Shown: positions 49,101-61,199 of the stretch, one piece after another | How positions within the stretch are numbered: the stretch's first letter is position 1 | Layout: every line of letters begins with the position of its first letter | Assembly (NCBI GenBank): GCA_049724395.1 | Contig: JAUGWO010000013.1 | Span: 62,001 to 126,000, forward strand | Direction: 5' to 3' | Length of the DNA stretch: 64,000 bases | Source of the DNA: Spongospora subterranea f. sp. subterranea | Lineage: Eukaryota > Endomyxa: Phytomyxea > Phytomyxea > Plasmodiophorida | Made by a program: the position numbers and the translations under genes | The notes under the pieces: generated by a model | The model's input: the letters and a program-made list of their open reading frames with translations, nothing else | Told to the model about the DNA's origin: nothing | The model's database searches: none

Positions 49101-49884
49101 ATGAATGAGTAAGACCAACTTTAGTAAAGGTCTCCGTATCCCATATAATAATGGAATTGTCAATACTGCAAGATGCGAGACGACGGCAATCTAGAACGTA
49201 TTAGCAGTTAAAATCGAATAGCTGGGGAACCGACCTGGGGACCAGGCAAGATCCTGGACATCAGCATCATGCCCAACCAAATTGGCAAGACATTTGTAAG
49301 TTTCGGCATGAGACCCCGACCCACTGAACACGTTGACAGTGTCATTTTGCTTCGTATCATTTATCTGAGTACATGTCCATAAAAGAGGGACTCTGTCATC
49401 ACCGGCGGATGCCTTGAAATGAAATCAGTAATGGGTGGACTTGAACTTTTCATTTCATACCAATAAATGTCCAGAAGGCGACCACCTAACACAATTTACA
49501 CCGCCAGTGTGAACCGTTAGAACAGATAGTAGTTTATCGGGATGTTCAGCCTGCTGTGGTTCTTCACACAGTAACGGTTCACATGACCAAATTCGAACTC
49601 GTGAATCTGCAACGAAATAAATAATGACAACAACCAGAAAAGAGTTAACAATTTACCGCCGCCAGCAGTGGCGAATCGTTTACCATCAGGATGGACATGA
49701 ACAGCGTTGATTGCACAATTATCTGAAATTCGCAATTAAGCAGCGCAGAGCAGTATATTGTTGAAGACGCCTGACCATGGTCAATCCAATCGGGTTTCAC
49801 AACCATCAACAAATTCTCGTCATCTTCCTCGTCGTCATCATCTTCTCCACGATCATTATGATGATCATTACCGAGGTCGAGCAT
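46153..49884 (-). CDS. HIRA: HIRA-type histone H3.3 chaperone, WD40 repeats, many exons
   Basis: The start MLDLGNDHHNDRGEDDDDEE adds an acidic extension of ~30 residues before KPDWIDHG, which aligns with the normal HIRA start. WD40 repeats follow: INAVHVHPDGKRFATAGG, VNCVRWSPSGHLLASAGDD, DVQDLAWSP, RLASCSIDNSIIIWDT, LSGLSWDPMDNYLISQAEDG, GSMDASVSIWATHSKTPI and VLDIAWTPDGRL. A Pro/Ala-rich linker comes next, with ESRTADGKRRIVPV as the B-domain-like segment. The C-terminal Hira domain has GSVTALAGNAYCCVALTEQG, CIDGALAVWDVSKS, NPMLYRKWALLLCR, FYHRLEELCGKLLG and LAKEMLPIIATNSSL. HIRA deposits H3.3-H4 independently of replication. Many introns are 45-120 nt. It is the first of four minus-strand genes between the inverted arms. 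Confidence 0.94.
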
Positions 49885-50735
49885 TGACTACACGGTCCCC
49901 GTATGGATACGCTAGGAAAACAGCCCAACAGTGGAACCAAACACGTTGCTCAGACTGTAGACGCATGAGGTAACAAAACTAGGTAGTCAGGAATTGGCGC
50001 GAACCTGTTAGTTGGCGATACCCAGCGCGATCAGCCGTATTTATTGTCGGCTGGCACTGCAATAATGAGTCAGTTTATCGAGTTCAATACTGAGATAGAA
50101 GCAAATATGACAATAGTTGAAAGACAAATTCGAACGAAATGTTCATTTTCAATTATGGTGAAAAAAGAGAAACTTGGCCATGGTTGAACCAAATGAAGAA
50201 TGATTTACACGTGTACTACGAGGTTGGGTTTTCTGGATTTCAATAGGACAGACAAGGAGGTTTTCTTTATACGATCAGGTTACAAAATCTGAAAGACGCA
50301 GCACGACCTCAAGAATCAGTTGTGAAGGTGATCCAGACAACAAAGCATAATATCGACAACCGCGGACTGCGAGGTTGGTGCCTGTATGTCATCTCAGAAG
50401 TTGCATGGAAACACCTTGATTTATTCATTCTTTCGACGATGAAAATTTAGAAAGCAAAATATGCCTTGATGGTTACTATAGTCAAAATCGCACTCACAAT
50501 TACTATCATTCGAATATATCATACCCACTTCTCGACCTGCAGAAAAATACCTGGCATTTATGCAATCACGAAATCAAATGACCCGCTATAGCCAGAGTAA
50601 AACTATACGGAGCGAGAGATTGTCTTCCTGTTGACGGATACAAGGAACCGTATATTGCGCGAATCGATAAACAGGAAACTGAAGAAAATCATTGCCGATG
50701 CATTATCTCACAGGGTGTCTCGGCCAACAAGATTC
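49885..50735. other. Intergenic, no supported gene
   Basis: The promoter side of HIRA and 3' flank of the hevein-domain gene. No repeats or RNA genes recognised. Confidence 0.45.
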
Positions 50736-51158
50736 TTAGTTGAAGCAGGCCCCAAAACCTCTCTGACAGTAGTTGGAAGCGGAGCAGTGATCAACCGTAT
50801 CGCCACAATAATTCGACCCAGAGCAGCAAAGATTATCTTGGCATCTCGCGTTGAATAAGAAGCCACACCTTCCGTCGACGCTGAGGAGCGGGGCTTGTGC
50901 TGAAAGCAACGGCGGTGGAAATACGGAACAGTCGCCAAACTCGCTTTGGCATTCTGCTGCACAATACTCGCCTTGGTCTTCGAGGTTTTTGGGTCCGCAA
51001 AAATTGTATCGAGAACAGCAACGGTAAAAGAAGCCATTTTCTCCTACAGGTTGGCAAGAACCAAACCCTACACCACACCTCTCTGTGATAGCTTGGCGTT
51101 GCCCTTGCCCGAAGCTTCCTACAAAAAGAACAATCGCGATAATTCTTAACAAAATCAT
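50736..51158 (-). CDS. Secreted protein with two hevein-like chitin-binding domains (140 aa)
   Basis: The start at 51158 gives MILLRIIAIVLFVGSFGQGQ, a good signal peptide; an in-frame ATG at 51263 would add 35 residues but bury it. Domain 1 (residues ~28-75) has CGVGFGSC, RCCSRYNFCG and CAAECQSEFGDC. Domain 2 (~95-140) has CGFLFNARC, NLCCSGSNYCGD and CQRGFGAC. The Cys spacing and the CCSxxxxCG core are those of chitin-binding type 1 (CBM18) domains, known from fungal cell-wall and effector proteins and plant lectins. Intronless, unlike its neighbours. It likely binds chitin outside the cell, for cell-wall structure or protection; which cannot be told. Confidence 0.85.
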   Translation of the reverse strand: MILLRIIAIVLFVGSFGQGQRQAITERCGVGFGSCQPVGENGFFYRCCSRYNFCGPKNLEDQGEYCAAECQSEFGDCSVFPPPLLSAQAPLLSVDGRCGFLFNARCQDNLCCSGSNYCGDTVDHCSASNYCQRGFGACFN

Positions 51159-51907
51159 TCTTATCGTTTTGGGAAACGACTTGTATTCGAGTATGACATA
51201 ACGTTGCCCTTTTCGGAGCTTACGCACTGGCCGAACAGCAAAACTGAGCTTGGCCGTCTGCAACGGCCATCATAAGTAGCTCTATGTACATCTATGCTCA
51301 TCAACATCGACAAATTTCTGACGTCATACCGTTGGCCAATTCATATTCATTGTTCTTTGTGGTTTGGCACGTTGAGGAACTGAATCATAAATGCACACAT
51401 CTCTCGCAATGGCGAATGGATCTCATAATCTCACAAAAACGCGTCAATTCTCGTGCAGTATGCATCAATTGCAAAATGATGCGGGCGGGACTATTGCACT
51501 GGATGTTTCGCAAAAGAACAATTCCGAATGTTTTGAATGTCGAAGACAAAAAGGCGAACGGAAGCATTCAGATCACGCGATCAACGTCGTAACTGACTTG
51601 ACTTCGTAAGTGACTGAACTCCATCACCTCTTCCTTCGAAAGGTGATAAGGTTGCCACAACACTACATGTTCTCGCGGGAGCAACCATCAATCACTCGAT
51701 TGGGGCAGATAATTAATGCCGAAAAAAATTGGCGAAGACCTTTACGGTGAGTTTGCGCGGGAATGAAAGATCTGCATTTTCAGCTCTGCCACGAGCCCTT
51801 CCCAATCGAAGTACTTCCGCTGCCCGAGCATTATGTACAAGACATTGAAACTATTATACGCGAACAACGCCCACTTGTGTTCACATAAAATTATGATACC
51901 GGTTAAT
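51159..51907. other. Intergenic, no supported gene
   Basis: A plus-strand frame at 51391-51609 has several Cys and basic residues (NNSECFECRRQKGERK) but no recognised zinc-binding pattern. Otherwise this is the region between two minus-strand genes. Confidence 0.4.
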
Positions 51908-54900
51908 TTAAATATTCCTTCTGACAGTATGGTTGTGATCTACAGAAACAATATCCCCATCTTTCTTCGAGTCGATTTCTTTCTCGACGTCGTCTCCCGA
52001 AATGACTATCGCTTTTGACGATTCGTTGAGTTGATATATTGGCACCCTCCAGAACTGAAATTCATTGAAAGATGGACTTGCACGCCTTGCACGCCGACTA
52101 TGAAATGGGGGAAACATATGCTCGACTTGATCATTTAACAGCATATATGATGTGCGATACACATTTTTCGTTCTATGAATCGCTCCTTTTGGATCAATGA
52201 TGAAGATCATAGCAGGTGGGACACCCACTGCGATGTAGGACTCGATGTCTGTGTCGCGATTTCCAAAACCAGCAACAAATGGAGACGATCCCGTCGGAAA
52301 CAGGTTAACAACGTCAAGCAATGCAGGTATTTTAAACTCCTGCGGACGACGATAGATGACCTCTCGTTTGAACGAGGACATGAGAGAATCTGGTGACATT
52401 ATTACTGGGCCCTGCCAACAACGGAGTCAGTTTTCGCAAAGGCAATGAAGGGATGCTAACTTGGGGCAATGAGACAGCACCTTGACGGACTGAATGCAGG
52501 TACGCGCGGGTGACGTTCGCTTGCCCGATCGCTCGCGACGTTAAATATAGAAGATGATACCCATTGGCGGCAATGTTGCTGAAGAAGGAAGTAACTCCAT
52601 ATTGACTCCAGTCTTTCCCCATCAACGGCATGATATTCCCCAAAAGATCAGACCTAAGCCGGAAAAGTACATTAGTTGAGCATTGCAAGTAATTGAATAG
52701 TCAAGGTATGTCAACACGAAATAAAAAAAGCGAGGGTTGTCAAAAAAAGTAAAAAACAGGAATACCTAGTAATGGTGCCATCAACGTCAGAAATGACAAT
52801 TCGAGCTGACTCGTGCCATAGGTAAATATACGCCTCCACTATTTGAGTACCTTGCAAAGAGGATTCTACGGAAAAGGATATAACATTTGCACCTGGGTGA
52901 AGAGGAAGACTGCAAAGCATTTCGGACGTTGGACGTAAGGTTTTCCTACTGCGTTGTGCCTCTGGTTCTTCTGGAACATTTTCTGGGACATTGACGATTG
53001 GAATTGCTTCTACGGAAGCAGGAAAAGCATGAACCGATTCTTGGCCAAACCATCTATGTAGAAAGCCATGGCGGGGTGCCGCTGGGGTGACGACCGCCTT
53101 GGGTGGGGACAAAACCGGAGAAGACGTCGCGGGGGATGCATCAGCCGGTGTACTGATGCGTCGCCCAAATGCTAAATAAGACATGATCAAGGGTATTGTC
53201 GTCTTGCCCGGATACATCATATCGTGATAACGTATGACCAACTTCGGGTCAAACACCAGCGCTGGATCGGCGCAAAGCATCTCGTATGATATTATGTTCT
53301 CCCTGTACATCAGTGAGCATTTAACATGTGTAATGTTGCTGAGCTTAAGGTTAAATTAATTTCTTGAAAAAATGAAAAATGTAAAAATAAACTCTTGGGT
53401 AGCTAATCCTTACTTGAAACAGCGTACGTTATCCTCATCACAAGAGCCGACAAGCAAATGGCCACAAAGGGACATTTCTAGAGACGCCAGAGATGTGAGA
53501 GGGGGTGAAGGCTGTCTGGGAACTTCCGACGACAGCAAGACCGAAGCTGGACGGCGAGGCAGTCGCTCAGACGTGGAATTCGCGGAAGGAATCTCTGGGG
53601 GAATTAAAGGGGACAAAACAACTACTTTCGCAGGCGAGTTGGATGTCAACGGTGACGAAGGTACAGCCGCAACAGGACCGGTGACTGAACTCGATTGATC
53701 AGATGAAGTAGATGCCGGATTGGGGGGTACAACATCGATTCGGACTTCAACGTTACCCAGACGCGACAAAAATAGGCGAACATGAACCAGCGGGGGTAAC
53801 ACAGGGTATTCGCTATTAACCCCATCGATTCGCCCACGAAAAAGGCCAAATATCGACGATACCTGAAACGAATCCCAAGTCAGACAACCTTAACAGACCA
53901 AATCTGAATCGTTCAACTTGAAAAAACCGTTATATTGGTAAAGAAACAGCAAATGGAACGATGCGAAACTGACCCATGACAATGAGCGGCCAGAACTTTC
54001 GGAACCAGCGGAAGCAACGCGTGTCGGGGAAGAAGCAGCAAAAGGGGATGGGACCTCTACCAACAGAGAATCATCACCCATGGCCTGTGCTGCTGAGGAT
54101 ACTTTGCGAACAGGGAATGTGCCCCATGCCCAACTCCAAACCGACCATGCATTACCACTTTCCGATGCTTTTCTCGCTTGCGTTGATCCAATATCCAAAG
54201 GCGGAAGGCCTAAGATTTCTGGCTCCGAAATTATAGGTTGTATACCCATTTCTATGACTACAGCATCAAGTAATTCATTGATAACACTCTCGATCACGAG
54301 CTTGGTATTAAGGTCGTCATCGGATGGGACGAGGTGTTGAGGAGGCGATAGGACTGGGGAATTTAATGCTGAATGTGTGGGAGACGACGGCCAGTCTCCA
54401 TCATGACCGTCTGTGTCTTCATAGAAAAATGCCTCCCCTTTGAAATATGAGCAGCTTGCTTAGAAAATTACGAAACATCATTCACCTGCGCGGCCAAGCT
54501 TCATGAAGATTGACGTTTTTTCACCGTTTACCGATATCGTGACCAATTTTTCTCGACTTCTAAGCAATTGAAGCTTACCGAAGCGAACATGAAACGGAGT
54601 TGAGTGGCGTGATCCGTCATTATGCTCAATAACTACAATGTCAATGGAACCGGACAACGTCGCCTAATATTACCAATGAGTAATTATAGATACTGTCTTG
54701 ATTATCAATGTTCCAATTTTCAAACTCATTGTAAACCGATTGATGATAGAGGCAACTTCGATGAAAAAATTAAGCAGTATATTGGTACAGGAAGCAACTG
54801 TCTCCAACATTACAAAAAATTAAATAAAATAGGGTTGACAGGTACTGACTTGATTAAAATCCAGTGCATCGGATAGTGACCCGACGAACCCTTTTAACAA

Positions 54901-54909
54901 AGATGTCAT
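51908..54909 (-). CDS. Lipin (phosphatidate phosphatase, PAP1), multi-exon
   Basis: Exon 1 (54909-54850, [17 protein letters not shown]) and exon 2 (54663-54486) give the N-LIP domain: [33 protein letters not shown] and FMKLGR. It then joins in phase to [11 protein letters not shown] at 54437. A long Ser/Pro-rich middle follows. The C-LIP domain has [42 protein letters not shown] (the DxDxT catalytic motif), [52 protein letters not shown] and [20 protein letters not shown]. It dephosphorylates phosphatidic acid to diacylglycerol at ER and nuclear membranes. The exon-1 helix fits the amphipathic membrane-binding helix. Some middle exon junctions were not resolved. Confidence 0.93.
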
Positions 54910-55867
54910 TTCTCCGGGTTACGAAATCACAAATACGATTTGCATTCGCGTTAAGTCAATCACCCCTGAACAAACAATTCCAGACAGCAGAGCGACCGTG
55001 AATCTGTGTTGTGATTGTTCACGGTTGATTATACGAACGTGACTGGTTTCAGTAAAATGGGAATGATATGAAGATACTGGTATTGGCTTTACATTACCCA
55101 CTGTGAACCCAACTTGACCACACGCACCAATTACCTCCCGCCACTCATCACTTACACATCTCGGGATACACTCCAATTATGCCTCGAAATGATTCCAGAA
55201 CCTGATTCCAGAAAAGTCGCTGAAGTCGATGAGCAATTCTCCAAGACCTATGAAAGACCTACGAGATAATGTTCGTTCGATTAACAAAGCGAGGTTCTCG
55301 TCATGGGATGAGATGTTGATCATGAACACTTATCCGTCACGAAGCGTGGCATCTCAACATTTTTTTACCACGTATCGAGTTTCGACGGTTCTTGGAAAAC
55401 GACTAACAGCGCTGCCTTGAGAACGCAAGCTGTCCGGGCGACCCTATACTCCTCGTGAGTCTGGGCCATTTCTGAACCAGTTACTGAAGATGTGCTGGAA
55501 ATAAAGCTCGGGATGATGGTGAAAGGGAAACACTACGGTTTTGGTTTGCAGTATTAGCTCAAAATACCATCATTACATTTTCACACTTGATAGTCCTCGC
55601 CTATAGAAGATCAGAGCACAATTCAGATCTCTTCCGATCTGCGCATGATTTGTTTTTTTCAGATGCAACGCCTCCATTATTGATTTTTGACGAGATCGTG
55701 GGCATTCTGAATTGGTCTCTGAATCGTAGTCTTTTTGGGCACTGATTGTTCAGTATCTGTTATCCGTTGTTTGTCAAAGACACGCTTCCAATGAATGTTA
55801 TGCAATTTATATATACAACAGTGAGACTTTCAATTGAACATATTCCATTTACCATGCGACGACCTCA
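54910..55867. other. Intergenic, contains adapter-like string
   Basis: Upstream flank of lipin and 3' flank of the NIPA gene; no gene supported. At 55629-55640 the 12-mer ctcttccgatct equals the 3' end of the Illumina sequencing adapter. Just before it, agatcagagcaca (55608-55620) resembles the start of the complementary adapter with a gap. Confidence 0.5.
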
Positions 55868-57524
55868 TCAAGCCGGTAGCGCCACATCGCTGAGGGCTTC
55901 CGAGTCGTCGCGATCTAGGAGGCGTTGAGAGCCAGCTGTCCTTAGTGAGAGGAGAGCAACGCCCACGACCGTGATAGACATGCCGAGCGCGAATACTGCC
56001 AGACGCCATGGCGAAAGCGTCCTGTATTCTTTGAAAAACACCAAGCCGGATAATACACTCCCCAGAAGCCAACATAGCTGAAATACCTGAACAGGAATTA
56101 ATTGTTCATACAGCATCTCAAATGCAACTGTGGATTTTAGATCGTGTATGGAACGCGACGCAAACAATGCTTCAAAAGAAAATGACCAATAACTGTTTTG
56201 GTTTCGAAATGAGTATAAAGATTCCAATGACGTTGCTATGTCTGAATCAGGTACTTACCGGGACGACGTAAGAAGCGTCGAATAATTTTAAGGCAGAGTT
56301 CAAGACTTTGAACTGGAAAAAGATGGAGGTGACGAGTCCCAGTAATATCTACAGTAAATCAGGGGACAAATCTGGACCGGATTCGCCAGGTAATTACGAG
56401 ATATGGCCAGATTGAGGAGAGCATGGAAGCCGATGACTGTTGGACCATGGCCAGCAGTAGCTCAGCGATGCACTTGGCGAACAGAACATTCCACGATCCA
56501 ATCACGCCGCTGAAAACCATTCCGGATTAGTGTATTCGTGATACAATATTATGGCAGGAACGGCTTTGCAAAAGAGTCAACCAAAACATTCGATAAAACC
56601 ACAGCCGCTTATAAAACTTGGAAGTCCGTTAACTTGATGAAGATGGATTTACCTCATGGCCGATATTGAGAACCGAAAAAATCGTGCTCGATAGGCTGGA
56701 TTTTGGGCCCTTTTAAGCCTTTTTTCTACGAAGATGACATGACCCAGGAAGGCCATGATGCAAACGACCACGGCGACGTAGATAAGAAAATCGAGGGACA
56801 GATACAAGTTGAACAGGTTGTCGATGCTGTGAATTTCACTATTGTGTCGGGCGGCGATAACGGCCACGAGCGTGCCGAACACGAGAACGGCGGTGCTGGT
56901 GACTTCCATCGTTGAAACTGGTTCATCTAATAGATACCGGGCACAAACGATATTGAACACCAGCGTCATGGTCCCGGTTGGCGCTATGATGATTTGAGGT
57001 GCCATGCCTAACGCTGCCTGTAATTCAGTCAAAATAATTTTCGAATGAAAAAGACCAGGAAGCAGAATAAATATGTTCTCAAAATGACGATTATAAACAG
57101 GTTGGAACTTTTTTTGTGTTCAAATAAGCGTCAATTCGTCAAAGAACTGCTGAACGAGATACTGAATTGTGAACTGATTTGGGGACTGCGTGCTGTTATT
57201 CATCACCAATAAAATCGAGGACACTGGCGCTAGCGACAAGCGCCATTCCTGATATCCACATATTCTGGCGATAGTATTTCCTGGATATTCTGGGATCCTC
57301 AAATATGAGATCCGGATCAGCCAGACCATGATGAGACATCCTCAATGCCCTCCTCGTATGGGCTAGTTTCTATCAGGGCTGGTGTTCAGCAGAGAACAAG
57401 CAAAATAAAAGGAACTTTTAGATACCTGGAGGCAGATGCCGACTGCCGACATGCACGAGGCGATGAGCGCCACCCCAACACCAACCAGGGCCAAACTGTT
57501 CGGTAGAGGTTCGATTCCCATCAT
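55868..57524 (-). CDS. NIPA-family magnesium transporter-like membrane protein, multi-exon
   Basis: The start at 57524 reads MMGIEPLPNSLALVGVGVAL, followed by IASCMSAVGICLQ, the first membrane helix. Later exons give MSHHGLADPDLIFEDPRI, ALGMAPQIIIAPTGTMTLVF (a NIPA-type helix), VSTMEVTSTAVLVFGTLVAV, LIYVAVVVCIMAFLGHVIF, GSWNVLFAKCIAELLLA, FQLCWLLGSVLSGLVFF and WRLAVFALGMSITVVGVALL. The stop follows SDVALPA at 55868. The order of about nine helices and the APTGT phrase match the NIPA/DUF803 family, within the drug/metabolite transporter clan; several members transport Mg2+. Transport specificity is inferred from the family only. Confidence 0.83.
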
Positions 57525-59127
57525 GGCGGTAACCACGAGTCAATGATGAGAGAGCCTCAGCAGGTGGAGCTGGTTTGAGGAGGAATTTAAGGGAGACTGA
57601 GTACGAAAGCGGGTGTGTGTTTTCTGGCGGGTGAAGGTAAAATACAGGGGCGAACGCCACGCCAACTCAACTGGCACAGGAATGGATTTTGAGAGAATCT
57701 GCTGTGACGGAATAGAGATTCTCTGGGTATTTCATCACAAGATCGTTCGGTTTACATTCATGGGGATACTGCGTCCTTTTCGTTGAACTATCTGTGGGTC
57801 TGTTCTGAGTACCTACAGAAATTGAGTTATGTATTATTTCTGAATGATAATCGATTAGTCAAAAGAGTGTATTCCCCCATCATTCCAGTGCGCATCCCCT
57901 GTAAATTGTCTCAATTTTTTTGAGCCGAGATTAATGATCTGGACAGAATGATGCCGCCCCTCTGACCAATAATTAGCTGAAAACGTACCGACGTGCTTCG
58001 TTGGGTTCCGCCACAATCAAATAGTTGTTCGACAGCGCACACCTTTACATTATGATCACACTTTATTAGTTTTTTAATTCTGAGATCACAACTTGATAAG
58101 CCTCCACGTTCAGTTAAACCTTACACTCGAGTACGTTCTGAGTGAACTTTCTATTCGCATTTCTCTTCAATTGCTTCTCGCCTGTTTGCGTATAATCATT
58201 TTTTCCATTCATCCCGCATTCCCCAGTATAATCGGCCATACGAGTCGCCTTGCAGCGTCAAACGCTCCATTCCATCACCCGGAAAGTTCGCGAACAGATC
58301 TGACCCCCTGACGGTACCAGTCTTTCTGCATTGACACCAACTTTCTTTCCTGTTTTGGCAGCAGAACTTCAACTTTACACCTAAAGTCGTCAATAGGTCT
58401 GGGAAAGAGCTACAGGAAACGCATTGGTCTGATTTCTGAAGGCGGCGGTGTCTCGCCGTCACTTTGGCATGGTGAGATAAAAGAAGACCAAGCCTTTCTA
58501 AGTCAACATCACAGCCGCAACCAAAAGGGGACTGAACACGTCGCAGCAGGTGGCAACGTCAAGCCGTCACGATTAAAGGTAGCGCCATCAGAGCACTGAT
58601 ATTGACCACACGATACTGCGGTTACTGTCACGCTTTGTGGACGTCAAGTCATCAAGGGTCTGTCACCAATGAATCCCTTTCTGACTTTTGTCATGACGTC
58701 GTGTATTGGATTGTGAAAAGCGCATTGAAGGGTTGGGATAAACTAGTAGGGGGGATACGATGGTTCGTTGAGCCTCACGAGTTACGAGGCCGCCGATCAT
58801 CCAATAAGCGAGGGACTTCAATTTTGATTGTAAAGATTTAGCATTGTTTATCAATATGGATGTGATCAGGAATTTTCACTTGAAAAATCAAAGTGGAATG
58901 CTCGCTGTTTTCCTCTTCCTAATCAACAGAATACCCTTTTGTGACCAATGGGATGTTCATTCCGGATTCATTGTTGCTGGTTATGCATTCAAATTGCGCG
59001 ATATCGGGGTTATGATTACCGCCAATTTGAAATTTCTTAAATCGGCCATCTAATGTTGTAGCACCTTCTTGGAAAAAAGATGACTCGGCATGATATCTTT
59101 TTTATCAAAGACGACCAGATTGGCAAT
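57525..59127. other. Gene-poor stretch before the right arm
   Basis: Short overlapping frames only. A minus-strand stretch near 58330-58200 (GDGMERLTLQGDSYGRLYWG) has plausible composition but no partner exons. No first exon for the citrate carrier could be found here. Confidence 0.4.
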
Positions 59128-59419
59128 CACTTGTTTACAGTCTGATCATCTGTACAGAACATATCAGGCTCTTCAGTAATACCATCATGAGCAACAATTA
59201 AAATACTCAAGTGTCTACAATAGATTAGACCTGTCACCATATTGTGACCCTCAAAGGTTATCAAGCTCATGATCATAGGTCATTTCTGGCCACAAATTTG
59301 AACGTATGCAGAGGGATATTTCGGCGAAAGGGTTATCGCTCGAAATTTGTGGTGGTAATGTATTGACCGATAAATTCTACTGCCAACGGCCGTTTGGCGC
59401 CCGATAAGGATTACCGCCC

Positions 59420-59923
59420 GTGATTCCAGCTCATTACAATATTGATCGTTTTGAAATGGATCAATCTGATTTGGATGAGCTCATGTCTCACAGCTTCTTC
59501 GCTGCGACACCTCATCCTCCGCTTGACTCGGGGAGTTTATTTTCGCTGATCCAAGAGATGGGATTGACTGCCTTTGAGGCGCGAAGTCACGCCGAAAACA
59601 TGGTGAAATTCGTTGCCAAACCCGGCAACGATTGTGTCGAACAGAAATGCCACGAAAGCATTAAAATCCTGGTGTCGATATTGGCGTTTATAGAGCAATT
59701 CATTGATTATCAACAGCGAAGGCTCGGGATTGTGATCAATTCACGGATCGTTGACGTAGTTTACACATGCGTATGCTATCTAAACAATTTCCCAGTTGAG
59801 ATCACAATCGAGTCGGTGATATCATCACCTATTGATGAGAACCCGCTATTTGGATGGTACGATGCCACAACGTCATTCCCCGACTTTTCACACGCTATCG
59901 ATCGCTGTACATCTCCAAACTAA
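59420..59923 (+). CDS. DELMSH-family protein, intact copy C (167 aa)
   Basis: Identical in protein sequence to 43743-44246. The flanks of the two copies differ at scattered positions, for example cggaccaatcc-type changes and several indels in the non-coding block. The coding region is thus better conserved than its surroundings, through selection or recent gene conversion. The 55-bp block at 59380-59435 (ccgtttggcgcccgataagg) precedes it, as in the left arm. Intronless; see copy B for motifs. Confidence 0.65.
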   Translation: MIPAHYNIDRFEMDQSDLDELMSHSFFAATPHPPLDSGSLFSLIQEMGLTAFEARSHAENMVKFVAKPGNDCVEQKCHESIKILVSILAFIEQFIDYQQRRLGIVINSRIVDVVYTCVCYLNNFPVEITIESVISSPIDENPLFGWYDATTSFPDFSHAIDRCTSPN

Positions 59924-60660
59924 TACCACAATCAATTTCATCGTTCAGTAATTATTACACAATTTCATTGATTGAAGCGACCAGCCCAGAAGTTCAGAAC
60001 ACAAAAGGCCTAAACTGCATGAAATAAAGCCAGAAGCAATTAATATAAAGGTGCCGACTTATTACAATATGTCGTTTTCAGCGATTAATGTCCATAAAGC
60101 ACAAACCTTGTACAGTATGAACGTCTCGGGCAACTGATATATATATACACTAATGTACATACGCTGACTGCACGTGGACATTGTCGATCACTGGATCATG
60201 TTTGAGGATCGCTGAGGACTGCAATTGTACAATCAACAACACTGAAAAACAGGACATTGTCATTTAAAAGATTAACTTTTCACGATCAAATCTGGCGCCA
60301 AATTCCATCCTAATCAGCAGTGAATTCGAAACAATAGCATGGTTCAATACGTTCATGATTGTATTATTAACAGGCTAATCAATGCTTCGTTGAGTTTGAT
60401 GCATTGTCGGCAAAGGCAACCGTGCGATTGTGCGGGTTTTCTTCCTTTTCTTAGGGTCTGACATCAATCCCCGATAATGCTGAAAACGACATATCGTAAT
60501 AAGTCGGCACCTTTTTGATTAATTGCTTCTGGCTTTTTTTCATGCAGTTTAGGCCTTTTGTGTTCTGAACTTCTGGGCTGGTCGCTTCAATTAATGAGAT
60601 ACTTTTAGATTCTAAATTGTGTAATAAATACTGAACGATGAAATTGATTGTGTTATTAGT

Positions 60661-60896
60661 TTGGACATGTACAGCGAGCAATAGCATTTGAAAAGTCGGG
60701 GAATGACTTGATGGCATCGTACCATCCAAATAGCGGGTTCTCATCAATAGGTGATGATGTCACCCATTCGATTGTGATCCCTTCTGGAAATTTGTTTAGG
60801 CAACAGACGCATGTGTAAACTGCGTCAACGATCCGTTCAATGATCAGGAATCAATGAATTGCTCTATAAACGCCAACATCGACACCAGGATTTTTA
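60661..60896 (-). pseudogene. Deleted DELMSH copy in opposite orientation (right arm)
   Basis: Counterpart of 42490-42743. The minus strand retains SSPIDENPLFGWYDAI and the region of LVSMLAFIEQFID, but lacks the first ~65 codons and the middle. It is flanked by the same 55-bp block (60896-60956, inverted). Confidence 0.7.
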
Positions 60897-60976
60897 ATGA
60901 GCTGGAATCACGGCCGGTAATCCTTATCGGGCGCCAAAACTGCCGATGGCAGTAAGTTTTACCGGCCAGTACACTA

Positions 60977-61100
60977 CCAATGCTCGGGCTCGTGATTAAT
61001 GAACGGATCTTTGACGTAATTTACCCATGCGTCTGCTACCTCAACAAATTTCCACAGAGACCACAATTGAATGGGTGATATCGTCATCTGGTCGTTAATA
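60977..61100 (+). pseudogene. Short DELMSH-family fragment
   Basis: Reads LVINERIFDVIYPCVCYLNK and then loses frame. It resembles copy A (4098-4577: VINERILDVVYPCVCYLNK) more closely than it resembles copies B and C, so the arms carry pieces of two DELMSH subfamilies. Confidence 0.6.
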
Positions 61101-61199
61101 TTGGACACGCGAGCGACATCGTCGGAATCAGAATGGACAGATGTGAGGATTATCTCATCTGTCTTTACTCTTTACCTGTGAAGTCCTCGCGGCCACGTC

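Noticed and set aside
57480-57540. A GTTCGATTC box resembling a tRNA B box
   Set aside because: It lies inside the first coding exon of the NIPA gene on the other strand, and no acceptor or anticodon stem can be formed around it.
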